64,000 nt of DNA from the NCBI GenBank assembly GCA_964036665.1, contig OZ038527.1:21609901-21673900 (forward strand), given 5' to 3'. The stretch's first letter is position 1. Each line of letters starts with the position of its first letter. The notes below the pieces were generated by a model. It was not told where the DNA came from. It was given only the letters and a program-made list of their open reading frames with translations, and did no database searches. Shown one piece after another: positions 1-12,400 of the stretch. The stretch is from Gordius sp. MW1 (Eukaryota; Nematomorpha; Gordioida; Gordea; Gordiidae). Both the position numbers and the translations under genes were made by a program.

Positions 1-70
1 TATAATTATAAAAAAGTTTTGTAAGCTAATATTTTAACTTATTTAATTCAAATTATCTTATATTTACAAG

Positions 71-2646
71 TGTATTCGATAGAATTGGTGGGTACTTATG
101 CGGACAATGAGAAATATTTCGAAATCAATGTGACAGCCAATGGTGAATTAGACAATGTCGACTTAAATGAAACCAGTAGTACAAATGAAACAGCAAATTT
201 AACGACCATAGATTTTGGTGATTTAGAAGCAAGCCCAATGAACGAAACGAAAGTTACACCGGAAAACATTATTAAGCTAACTGAGACTAGTACCACAAAC
301 ACGGTAAAGCCTTTAGAGAGGAGTACGGCCATTGAAACACAAAATACCCATAAAAGTAAGTGTGTCACGTTTATGTTTTTTTTGGTGAAAAGTTTAATTA
401 TTGTCCTAATATTATTCATTTACTATGAGGCAATCTTATTTCTTAAATTTTTAGAAGGAAACCAGATCATGTATAATAAACAGCTATGTTTTTCAAATAG
501 AATATCAAATTAAAAGATATTTAACCCTTTTTAATTATATCGTATTTCAATTTTCGGAACCAGCTCATGGGCGTAGCCAGGTTTTGGAATAGGGGGAAGG
601 GCAAAATTTTTGAATGTTCAATTAGGGAGGGGCAAGACATAATTTTTTTTAATTTTTAAGGGTTTTGGCATTGAAAAATTGTTTTTTTCGTCTCACAATT
701 CGGCATGTTAATGAGAGAATTCACATATTAATTTAGTTATTTTTATTAACGGGCTATACTTTTCTCTTAATAAAGCTATATTAGTGTAATGGTCTACAAT
801 AATAACCTATTCATTGGGCAATCTGCATGAGCGTAGCCAGCATTGGAATTAGAGGTGGGCGATAATGATTTAGGGGGGGGGGCATCGGTCCCCCCCCCTG
901 CCCCCCCCCTTTGGCTACGCCCATAAACCAGCTATTGCTTAAGAAATTTGTAATAGTCTAACTTTATCAATAAAAAGTTCTCTTATCGATCTTGAATTAA
1001 AAAACATCGCTTATATGTTTAAAAAATTGAAATAGTATTTGTATTAAGGCCACATTTTCCATTTGTTGTCGTTAGCAATATTACTTAATTATATTTATAT
1101 CAAAGTAATTTTTCTATCATTACTAAATGTTTAATTTATATCCATAAATTTTGAATTGTAGCTAATAATATAAGCGGCAATAATTATACCAAAAATTATA
1201 ATATAGGACCCCTAGTAAAAATCTTGAATTTTGACAAGAATAAGCATGATCCAATTGCACCAATTGATACTAACGTAGCATACAACGTGGATGAGAGTTA
1301 TATCAAAATGCTGAACAAATGGTTAGGGAAATCTTACAAAAAAATGGCAAATTTTAAAGATACAAATTTCGATGAAATAAAAGAGCTCGGCTATGATAAT
1401 TATGACCAACGTGATGAAAGGGGCAATTATTGGTCTAAAAAACAGATTAAAAGATACGAAAAATCTAATGTTCGACCCAAATTTTATCCAGTCTTAGAAG
1501 ACACTGATAACTCTATGAATGATTTTTATACTGCCTACAACAAGCATACGCGTCAAATGCGCCCTAATATCTTGGACAGAGAAAATTCAGGCAGAAATAA
1601 TCATAATTTTGGTTATCAAACGTCTCTTAACTATAAAAACCAAGACATCTATGGAATAAATTACTTTAAACCATCTACTTTATGGCCTCATACGCCCTAT
1701 CATAATGAAGATTTTATGCAATATATTCATGTCGAGCCCACTAGTTTTATCGATGGAATGATAAGTCCGAATCAACAATATAAGAAGCCCACCTATATTA
1801 ATTCCTACAAGCCTCAACAAGAGTTTGTAAGAGGTAAAGCTAATTAATGACATGACTAGATACAAATTTTAAATTATAATAATAATAATAATGAATTACG
1901 TTGTTAGATGAACAAGAGCAAGTGTATCCTTATAGACCTATGAGCTACAGAAATAGGCACGTAAGTCAACACATCATAACATAATGTTTGTTATTTTGAA
2001 TAAATTGTAAATCATTAGTGTTAAAAAATACTTAAATACTTTTAATTTATTATACATCAGTTTTATCAAACATTTAACTCTTATCCGTCGTCACGCACAT
2101 ATTCAACCTATCAACATATGGCTAGACCCATTGTCAACGATCAAAATTTACATGAAAGCTATTTGCACTCGCCATATCCAAAATCCCACAGTTCTCACTA
2201 TGATGGTGAACAAAATTTAGGCTTCTACGAAAATTTTTTAGAAAACCCACGAGAATCATTGTTGTATGACTCACATTATCAAAGAAATATATTGCCAAAA
2301 GCTTTTTATAAAAATAGATTCAATAATTTTGGAGATTACGATAGCATTTCTGAAAATCGCCAGGCTATGATTGCACCTCCTAAACCCTATTTTGACAGCG
2401 ATACATATATAACGCCTTTTCCCTCTAGAAATAATGGTAATTTCACTACATTTCTATATTAAAAATAATTTTATGAAATTTATTTTAGAAAAACCCCGAA
2501 ACGACGCATATAAAGTAAGCGCTTTCCGTGGTTTTGAAGGTAACTACGAACCCTATCAACCTCGAGAACTCTCTAGATTTTTGAGAACGCTCCTCCGCGA
2601 ATCGGACCATTATAATGATGATGAAGATACTTTTTTATATGACTAA
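71..2646 (+). CDS. Unrecognised Tyr/Asn-rich, probably extracellular protein (5' partial, 5 exons)
   Basis: Exons read as 71-355, 1207-1833, 1908-1960, 2061-2436 and 2489-2646 (TAA). Every junction has GT..AG and the codon phases agree (1/2, 1/2, 0, 1/2), which is the main reason to trust the model. The first exon begins after an AG with two bases of a split codon, so the start lies outside the window. About 499 residues are visible. The first 70 or so carry five N-glycosylation sequons (NVT, NET three times, NLT), which points to the secretory path. The rest is rich in Tyr, Asn, His, Arg and Pro (for example YPYRPMSYRNRH) with an acidic tail ending DEDTFLYD. I see no membrane segment and no known domain. 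A matrix, cuticle or other fast-evolving secreted protein is possible but is inference. Confidence 0.6.
566..675 (+). repeat. CATGGGCGTAGCC repeat, single-ended copy
   Basis: Starts CATGGGCGTAGCCAGG, followed by G-rich then AT-rich sequence. The matching inverted end is not seen here. Right limit is approximate. Confidence 0.5.
826..924. repeat. CATGGGCGTAGCC-family MITE-like copy
   Basis: Left end CATGAGCGTAGCCAGC and right end TTGGCTACGCCCAT are inverted copies. The interior has a G run directly followed by C runs. It lies in intron 1 of the gene at 71-2646. Confidence 0.65.
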
Positions 2647-3336
2647 CAATGTAAAACATAATAACTTTACAAATTTATGATAAATATTTGATTTTATAGA
2701 CATTGTAACACCATTTTAGCAGTTTATTTCCTACTTACACAAAATCATTGATAACTTTTTTTATAAATTATCATAGTTTAAATTTAAAATTCATGTGAAA
2801 CATACATATTGAATAGCTAGTATAACAGTGTTATACAGGCGTCGCAGCTGAAATATGTTAATCGTTAAAAGGAAGTCTTTAGATCTAACGCTTAAGTCAA
2901 CTTTCCTAAACAGAACCTAATCTTTTAACCCCGTGCTCCACTTAAAACTACACTTGAGCTATAGGATATTATAAACCAGTAATTCGAATCACCGCCGAAA
3001 AAATTCAACTTGCTTGTTTCATATTAACTCTGTGAGTTATTTATTAAACATGTTTGATATTACCGATGGGTAAAATTAAAATCCAATAGCATAATAGAAC
3101 CTACAATATGAAAAATTGCACCGCAAAAGCTTTTTAAATAAAGTTCTCGCATTTAACATTTTTTGCTAAGCGCCAAATTAATAACACCTTTTATCAATTT
3201 GCAAGTTAATAGGGGTAAGTTAGAGTTATTCAACATTGAAGATTTCTAAGAGATATTACCATGTTTTCGAAAATGCCAGGCTTGTAATTTGTAAATAGAA
3301 CCCGTAATTCGTCGATTGTTTGTCCTAGGGGTCAAT
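2647..3336. other. Intergenic, no feature seen
   Basis: AT-rich sequence downstream of the first gene. No credible coding exon, RNA gene or repeat recognised. Confidence 0.5.
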
Positions 3337-3479
3337 CATGGGAGTAGCCAGATTTTGGATGGGGGGGGGGGCAAAACGTTTAAAAGTTTAATTGGGGGGG
3401 GGCAAAACATAATTTTTATTAAGGATTTTTGCATTAAATTTTTTTTTTCATTAAGGGTGACCCCCTTGCTACGCTCATG
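3337..3479. repeat. CATGGGCGTAGCC-family MITE-like copy
   Basis: CATGGGAGTAGCCAG at the left and TTGCTACGCTCATG at the right form inverted ends; G runs follow the left end. Confidence 0.6.
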
Positions 3480-3639
3480 GGGTCAATATAGTTACTGCGA
3501 TATTTAATAAATTACGCAAAATGATTGTAGTGTCATTATAAATCAATACAAGTTATAGATAATATCCGGTGAAACCAAATTATATTCTAGGAATCACTAT
3601 TTCCGCACAGCATTAATTTTCTGTTAAATAGTTCAAGAA

Positions 3640-4410
3640 TCGCATCAAATTCGCTTTAAAGCTTTGTTTTGGCATGTTCTTGGTAAATCACAGTGCCCCG
3701 AGAGGTTTAAAAAATTTCAAAGAGGGAAATTTGACGCGAGAAACGAAGAGGTAGCCCAAGAAGTCTACAAACTAAGATTTACAAGCAACCTGGCTCAAAA
3801 ACGTGTGGATCAATTAAATATTACATGAGAAACGTTTCCAAACGTTTGCAAGCCATGGAAAAGATCCAAACTTCGGATATTGATTTACACATAGACTGAA
3901 CGAAAGTCAGCTGAAAACCTAAAAAAACCACCTGCAAAATTCCTGTCAGGTTCAAAATAAAATTACAATTCTTGGCTTCCGATTAAACTAGGCTATAATT
4001 ATAAAAATTATGAATAACTTGAGGCAAACCATCGACATCGACTGCAGGGCCAAATTGCTAAGGACAGTAGACAATGCTCACTATTTGGTGGAATCTGATA
4101 AAACTTGGCTAATTCGTTAATACTGAACGCCGCCGATGACAAAGGATGGATTTAAATCAAGTTTTATATAAAATGATGAGATCAAATAAGACAACACAAA
4201 ATAATTTTGCCTCATGATAATGGACCAGCCACCAGCACAGCATTTAGATAATAAATACTTCGCATGCTGCCCAATCCATAACCTTGACTTCGTCAGATTA
4301 TTATTTATTCGCATTGATGGCATACTAGCTGAGCAGCACGTCACACAGTTGAGAAACATGTATAACCTGCGTTGGGCAATATATAAAAACATTTTTGATT
4401 AGATACAAAA
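3640..4410 (+). mobile_element. Decayed mariner/Tc1-type transposase remains
   Basis: Short reading-frame pieces resemble the catalytic part of a mariner transposase. Around 4200-4245 the plus strand reads LPHDNGPATSTA, like the HxDNAxxH catalytic block. At about 4280-4310, in the same frame, it reads SSDYYLF, like the 'PSDYxLF' block that follows in mariners. Around 4060-4115 there is ESDKTWLIR. Stops and frame changes break the frame throughout, so this is an old relic. No inverted ends were found. Confidence 0.5.
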
Positions 4411-5165
4411 TTTTGGTTTCATATTTAAACACCTGGTATCTAAAATAGTAATATAGAAACTGACCCTGAGTGATGGTGTCCCAAAGGACCTGGTTCAAGC
4501 ATCTTATTTTTATTGTAGAAAAATATATTTAAAGCTTTAACCCTTTCATGAAATAATTTTAGTAATTATTAGATACCCGGGGCTTGGTTATTTTTTTAAC
4601 TAGACTATATTAGGGCTATAATACCTTTTAAAAATATATTTTCGTCATTGAGACCTGATCTTCTACTCACGATTAAACGTGAATTAATTGAACTGAAAAA
4701 AAAGTATAAGAGATTAATTTGATAAAAAGCATCTTTTCTTATAGTTTGTAATTCCATCTATAGTTTGTTCCTCATTCGTCATCACATCTTTACGTTTGTA
4801 TGTCCCGTGTGTATGTTATTTCTTTCTACCTGTATCGACATAAAATATTCTCTCTTATGCCTGCCTCACATGATCTCTTGGTAAATTGCCCCTTTAATTA
4901 CTTTTCCTATTTCCCGTTTAAATATCAGATACACAAAAATAACGAAAGTTGACGGGATAATTTACAATGATTGATAAAAGAAAATAGCATGAAGTAGATT
5001 TAAATCTGTCGCGGATGCCTACAATGACAACTACCCATGAATCCCCTTTTCTTTATAACTCCTCCATTCTTTATATTTCGTTAAATCTTATACGTTGATA
5101 TTATTCGACGCAAAAGCTATAAATATTTTCATTTATGATTTCTATAAAGCACGTATCTATTTAGA
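4411..5165. other. Intergenic, no feature seen
   Basis: AT-rich sequence between the mariner relic and the RTE LINE. Nothing recognised. Confidence 0.4.
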
Positions 5166-7965
5166 GTGTTATAAGCGAATTCTTCTACTATTTGGTCCCC
5201 CAATCGTGGGGTTTGTTTTGAGTTTCTTCCATCTTAATCGGGTAAGTGCCATGTCTTGATTAATAATATTAGATTTCATGACTTTGTCCGTTTGCCCTTT
5301 ACACGTTACACGAGGTTGTTCTCTTCCCCGGTAGCTCCATGTCCAAAACTTTTCGATTTAGATCATTCGTCTCCCTTCCTAGTATATGCTCTTACCACCT
5401 TAGACGATTTTCGTTAATCTTGTCCGCCATAGGCTGAATACTATGGTATTTCTATCCAATATTTTCATGAGAATGTCAATCGTCATATGGTTGAGCTTAG
5501 TATACCCCAAGCCCACCGCATCCTTCTCATTTCCGTGGCTTGTAATAGCTATTATTTCGTGGTGTTTAATGCCCATGTTTCACTTCCATAGAGTAACACC
5601 GGTCTTACGATGAATTTGGAAGCTTTGCTTTTCAACCATATTGACATTTTCTTGACGCACATTACACCAGATTTCAAAGCCATCTATTTTAAATCCGGGC
5701 ATTGATCTGTTGCGCAACCTCCCTCTTGATGTAACATCGAGCTGAGGTATATATTTCTACTTTTGGGTACTTTATATGGTCATTTAGCGATGGGGTGCCT
5801 GTGACGTTCATCTCCATGTATACCGTTTTCTGATCGTTGATCTAAACCATATCCGGCTAAGGGCTTTGACCACTTTTAGGCTTCTTTGAATACTATTTCA
5901 TTTGTCTCTTCGCTTAATACTATATTATCGGCCTATAGCATTCACCATTGCGATGGCGTTTGTATGTCTCTCGTTATCGTGTCAATAATTAAGTTATTAT
6001 AAATAAAAAGGGACTTGGAGCAGATCCTTAATGAGATCCTAATTCCCGAAAGGTTCAGGGTCTCCAACTGTCGCACTTAACGCACGAATTTGAGGCTTCA
6101 TAAATAATTTTCATAGGCCGTATATATGCGTCAGGGATACTTTGTTTTTTTAAGCCACCATATAAATCGCGAGGGATCGTGTTATTTTGTCCAAGTCGAA
6201 AGATCATACGTAAGTGCCACATTCCTGAGGTCCGCCTTTGCCTTTGGATAAGGGTATAATCGCTTGATCTCAATTGATTATGAATTTGCCCTTTAATCAA
6301 TATCTTGTTAAAAAGGTTCGTCATGGTCGTCACCCCTTTTTCACGGCATCCGAGCAATGCTTCCATAGATATTCCATCTGGGCGATTAGCTATTCCTTTT
6401 TGCATCTGGTTTATTTGTGTCCTAACTTCAACTTCCTGAAAGAGTACGACAATACTTATGTCTGTATCAACATCAAGAAGGGAATCTCTGTCATTTGCAA
6501 TGTTCATACGTTTTTTAAAATATCTTTACTACCTTTCCATTACTTCCTTCTGCTTGAATAAGCTTTGGTCCTTATCGTTATGAGTATTTTAATAACTCCG
6601 ACATCGCGACTTTTCTTCTCCATTATCTTGGCCATTTTATATATAAGTCTGTCTCCCCTTTTATGGTCCAATTTTTTGTTATCTATACGCGGCATTCTTC
6701 TCTATTGCAACGATCTTTTACGCGGATCTCTTTGCCTCCCTATACTCTTGATAATCCTTTGACTTTTTTGATCTATGCCACCGTCTATTTTTTCTTTCTT
6801 TTGATGAAATCCTTAACCTTGATCCCACCACCAGAGTTCCCTATTCATAGCTTTGCCTTCTTTGGTCTGTCCTAGAAGCTGTTTCCTTTATGTTATTAGC
6901 GTCTCCCAATTGTCGTCTACATCCTTTTGCAACTTTCTTCACATGAGTGTGGAGGATTTTTAATAATATTTTCGTCTTCGACGTATCCTTTAGTGTTGTG
7001 TATCTGATTCAAGGTTAATAAACCTTTCTTCTTTCGAGAAATCAGTTTACTCTAAGATCCATTACAAGTGGACGATGCTGCCTAGCTATTCTTCTCCCGC
7101 TTTTACTTTGCAATCCTTGTTAATCCATAAATATTTTTACCGTATGAGTAGATAATCAATTTCCTAAATATGCTCTCCGTTTCTATTAGTCACAATCGCG
7201 TTTTTGAAAATGTCGTATGCTTGGGATATTTGGACACGTATTTTCCTTTCTTTGTTCTTCAGTCGATGTCCATAGTTTCAATGATTTGGTTTATAAACGA
7301 GGCGATCTTTCTCTAAGTTGGCATTAAAATCCGTCCAATAATTTGCCTTTTATCCTGTGTCATTCCTTGTATTCCTTTTCCAATTAATGGAAAAATATGT
7401 CTTTCTCTGATTCCACGAACCCAATTTGGGGAGCATAGGTGCAAAAAACGGTTAAGAGGCCCCCTGATCTGCAACCTTCATCCACATTAATCCGTTATAA
7501 CACCGCTTGACTTTCATCACCTTGTCCTTGAAAGATTCGCTTAGAACGATACTCACCCCGTTTCTACTATTTGGTAACCCAGTGTAGAATAGTTTGTAAT
7601 CTTCTCTTAATTCCCAAGCATTGATTCCGTTTCACCTAGTCTCTTGTAGGCAGGCGATGTGTACCTTCTTTTTTTAGTATTTGTGCGACCTTGATGCTCT
7701 TTACTGTCAACGTTTCCAAAATCCAGCACGTTATTCGCATTTTTCACAACTATTTACCTTTACTGCCTTCGTTGTGAGTCGGACAGTAACCCTATTTATA
7801 TTTTTTAAATTGCACGAGCGGGGTAGGCAGTACGCGTTGTTTATGGAGAATGACCTAGCGTTCTGTTGTAAAGTTTTGTTTGAAACAATCATGATTTGGG
7901 AGTTGGTTTACATAGCCGATTTTAGACCTCCCCCCCCCACTTATTGCACAAGGACACCGTCGTAG
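5166..7965 (-). mobile_element. Old, decayed RTE-type LINE
   Basis: Minus-strand non-LTR retrotransposon closely related in layout to the better copy at 51690-53400. Both contain the CGTGGGGTTTGTT region near the 3' side, the stretch corresponding to a 'TRDIQ..' block, the TATCATCGGC..TATAGCA stretch corresponding to the YADD region, and the linker upstream of the RT. A surviving frame at 6055-6507 reads in the RT and linker. The part from about 6.9 to 7.96 kb extends upstream into what should be the endonuclease region. It has many stops and frameshifts and is clearly more diverged than the second copy. Both ends are approximate. Confidence 0.65.
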
Positions 7966-9057
7966 GTAGTGTTAGAATTATGCGCGAAGCAGATGGGCGT
8001 AAAACTACATAATATTCTACCTTTATTCGGCCCTTTTGGCATCCCCCTGTTGTTGCCTCGTGCTTTGATTCCTTCGATAAATAGGCAATGGCTTTTTTTT
8101 AAAGATCGGTAAAAGCTCACCGAAATTTAATCCGCGTTCTTTTTAATTAGGGAACAACTAAGGATTATTGTTGTACTAAGAATTCTTGTTGCACGGTACA
8201 ACTTTAAAATCCTTTGCCGACTCTTGACCTATTTTAGAAAATAATGATGATGACATATATCTCTGTACCCAACATGTCTCTTTTGTATTACGCTTATATA
8301 TATAACATTGTTTTCTTTAAAATAAACAATTTAAGGAAAAAATAGTACTTAGATTATTCATTCATCCTCTAATTTAGAAAGATATGGTTTCATAATTTTC
8401 CGTCTGGGTAAATAAAGTATTTGTAATTTTGGAGGGCAAAAGGTTTAATAATTAGAATTTGCATAATGTTAAAAACCATTCAAATTTATTCCCTTGAATT
8501 AGCGGGGTTTGTCACACTCAAACCCCTCTGAAACAAACCCCGTGTCCTCTAATTCATATATGTATATAATGTAATGTATTATAATCATAGCGTGCCTAAA
8601 GTTTAATTTAGTATCCTTTTTTTAAGAATTTGATCATAGTTTACTATATAATTATAAAAAATCGATTAATTTAAAACCATTATTGTTGTCTTATATATTA
8701 AACTTTAAAAATAGTAGTATTTAAACAAATAAATGTCTAGTTTTGATAGAACGGCAAAAGGTTGTATATGAGAAGAAAAAAGTTTTACTACTGTGCTTTG
8801 TTTGTTTTGATATTTGTAACCTTGTGTGCGGTTTCATGCTATTGCGATGGCTCACACATTAAGCGGCTTGAACTTAAGTGAGGTCATATATCATAAGTGA
8901 AACAAGGTTAATAATTAAAAGTGGCTAATTGCTTCCAGTAGCCCTTAATATTCGTACCGATCCGCCCCACTAGGCTCAATCAAATACTAAAGTCCGCTAT
9001 ATTTTTTTTTGTCAAAGCGGGAGCTACATACCCATGGGCAGGCCATGTAAGTCTCTC
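7966..9057. other. Intergenic, no feature seen
   Basis: AT-rich sequence upstream of UBFD1. No exon or RNA gene recognised. Confidence 0.4.
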
Positions 9058-9224
9058 CATGGGTGTAGCTAGGGGTGACGGCCCTCCCCCCTTTATTTAA
9101 GAGAAAAATATTTTTCAATGCAAAAACCTTAAAAAATTAACAAAATCATGTTTTGCCACCCTCTAATTGAACTTTTAAACGTTTTGCCCCCCCCCCCCTA
9201 ATCCAAAACCTGGCTACGCTTATG
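9058..9224. repeat. CATGGGCGTAGCC-family MITE-like copy
   Basis: CATGGGTGTAGCTAGG at the left and CCTGGCTACGCTTATG at the right are inverted ends, with a long C run next to the right end. Confidence 0.65.
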
Positions 9225-9448
9225 AGTCTCTATGCGGTCAAATCGCTGATTGTGATTTTTTTGTAAAAGGTGTAATAAACAATTACTTTTTAAATCCTTT
9301 AAACTTTATTTTTACAATTTCCTATTAAACATTGTATAGGTTGCATACTCAAGTTTAAAAATCTCGAACGACCTTTATTTAATCTATTGCTCAAAATAGC
9401 AGCTGCATCGTCAGCTTCATAACAGCTGAGTTCTTTCATTCGTCTGTT

Positions 9449-12400
9449 ATGGGAGACAAAGATTCTCCTGAGCAAATTGTTAGCGAGATTAAAATGAAAG
9501 CGGAGCTTGTTAATGAAAGTATATCATTATTTGCTATAATTAAAAATAAATTATTTGTAGATCATTGCGCAAATAAAGACAGTCATGGTGAGACTTTTTT
9601 GTTTTAAGTAAATGCAATGCAACGTTTTTAAAATGTATACCAAAGATTTTTTTAATATTCATTTATGCAGAAAATGTAATTGACCTATCATGTAATGACT
9701 CAGACTTGACATCAAATGGGAAAAATTCGCTAAATGGAAGCAATGGAGAACATCTTAATGTCTTTCCCTGTAATAAGGATATTGAACATTTTGGAGATAC
9801 TGAATCATTTGAAACTATCAAAATTAAAATTTTATACAAAAAAGAAAAACATGATCTCTCAATAATAAACTCTTCTACAATTAAAGAATTGAAATATGAA
9901 ATATCAAAGCTTACAGGTAAAATAATTTTCTAACGTTCTTTGTCACATTTTAATAGGCCTTCACATAACACTTCAGAAAATCATGTTCAAAGGTTATATA
10001 AATCAAATTCGATATAAATATATTTGTTAAACCTTTTTTGATAAAAAAAAACTATGAATTATAGTTGACTTTTAAATTAACTATTTAAATATTCTCAAAA
10101 ATTTTATGTAAATATTTGAAACCAAAAGGTCCAGTAAAAGAAACACAAACTCTGAAGGAGTTAGGTGCTACAGATGGGTCAAAATTTATGGTTATTGGTT
10201 CAACAATTGATGATATACTATCGATTAGGCCTCCTGATAAAACACAAAACCCAATAGCTGAACCTATTGAAATAAACTCCGATAATAAATTATGCAAACA
10301 AAGGGTATGAGTAATTTCTTTACTACTTTTATAAAAAAAAATAGATTCATATGAAAGTGTTGGAAAAAGGTAAACCAGAAGATGCTATGATTGGTATCAA
10401 GAATATAAAAGTAAATATTATTATATTAAATTTTTAAAATTGTGATTCTAAATCACTATGCTCAATTTGTAACAAACATTTTTCAATATTAGGGCTTAGT
10501 TTTTTGTTTATAAACAAAATTTTGCACATTTTTATATGTATTAACACTTAGAATTGATTATTAAAATCTACACTATATAAGCCCCTCATTCTTCGAATTT
10601 TTAGGCAAAATCATTATTATGCCCTTTTCATATTTTTACAACATTTTTATCGTTTGTCCAATTGAAATTTTAGCACAATATGGGTTATAAAAGCGTTTTA
10701 TTTTAGCATGTTTTCATGCACCTATCTTACGCCTAACAAGTCCTGAGTTCATTATGATGTCATTATTGACTAAGATTTAAATGTTTATTTTTTCTTCGCC
10801 AAATATATCAGAAAGATTCAATTTTATTTAAGCGTTTGTGCCATCGTAGAAAATTGCTTTTTTGATTTTTGACGAATTTAAATCTTTTTGTAACGAAATG
10901 TTAGAAGTTTTGGCAAATTATTAGGCATTAGAGACCAGAAAAGCCCGGCCCGCTTTTTGAGCACCCTCGGGCAATTCGGGCTTAATGAGATTTTTCTTTA
11001 TAGTGTTATAATTTGCCTTTGTCTATTATTTTGTCACCTTTTTAACTATACTTTCCTTAATTCTTATAAAAAAATCTAAAACTAAATCATAAATTTTTGG
11101 AAAAATATGATAAAATATCAAATAAAAATCTAATATTTTAAATTTAAAAAAAAATCATCATTTCGGGCCGAGCATTTCGGGCGGCACTAATAATTCGGGC
11201 TTGGCCGGGCGGGCACTTAGAGGTTTTCGGGCGGGCCGGACCGGGTGCGGTGAGAAAAACTTAAACAAATCTCACCTCTGGTTTGCACTGAACCGATAAA
11301 ATTTCTAGGCCTTGAAGTTTAAAATGTTTATTATAAAAAAGGTTCGCTCTAATGATGTCACCCCATTTCGAACGTTTTTTATCCACGTTCGTGATGCTTA
11401 AATCCCAGAATTTTCATGGTCGCCCATCAAATTTTATAAAAAATTATTCATAAGTCTTGAAGCAATTTTAGCGAAAAAAACTATGTTTACTTAACGTCAA
11501 TTTATATATCCACCTCGGAACACCTCCTGCTTTGGGAAAGAACTGAGATTTAAATTACAATTGTACTTGTTATGGCATGGTATAAAACGTTTTTCATTAA
11601 TTTATTTACGGTAGAATAGGTCCTAAACAAGTACTAACGCATTTAATAAATAACAAAAACTTTGAAAATCAGCCTAAAATCAATATTAATATGGCATTAA
11701 AGTTTTTCTATTGTGTTTATTATAGAAACCGATTTAAGGTCATAAATGGATTGCTTATAAGATGCGATACGGTTTATAAGGTTGGTTTATAGTTCGCTAA
11801 GAATTTTTTACTAATTTAAATTCTTTAATCCTAATTAAATTTTGTTAGAAATACGGGAGCATGCAGAGTTTTAAAAAATCAAAACGCGCTAAACAAATAC
11901 GATTTTCCCCTCAATTTTTTGACAGAATATTTATACTTAAAATCAATCTCGTAATGGCAGAAAATCAAAAGTTTGTGTGTAAGTTAGAAGAGATCAAGCT
12001 TGTATAAAGATTTATAGTTGTGGGAGCAAGTAACTTTGCTAAGAAGGAACATCCATTTATGTCCATTATCAATTTAATCTAGTACATAATTTGGCAACTA
12101 AAATCAATAAAATAAATTTCTTCAAAATTACTACATGCCAATTTTATACGATTGTCTTCATATTATAAACGAAAAAGAGCAATTGGTCAAAATAACGTTT
12201 TGCAAGCTTTTTTAATATAACTTTTTCACGTGACGTTGTTAATCATACCATGAAAAATGTTTATATCTAAGTGCGCAAAATGGCTAACACGTAATTCGCC
12301 ACGATTTGTTCTCCCCCTCAACATTTTATTGTAATAATAATAATATTTAACATATAATTATAAAATGTAAAAATATAAATACTATTAAAATCTTGTTAAA

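Noticed and set aside
96-419. 107-aa hydrophobic minus-strand frame
   Set aside because: Antisense to the first exon of the gene at 71-2646, whose splice phases are consistent.
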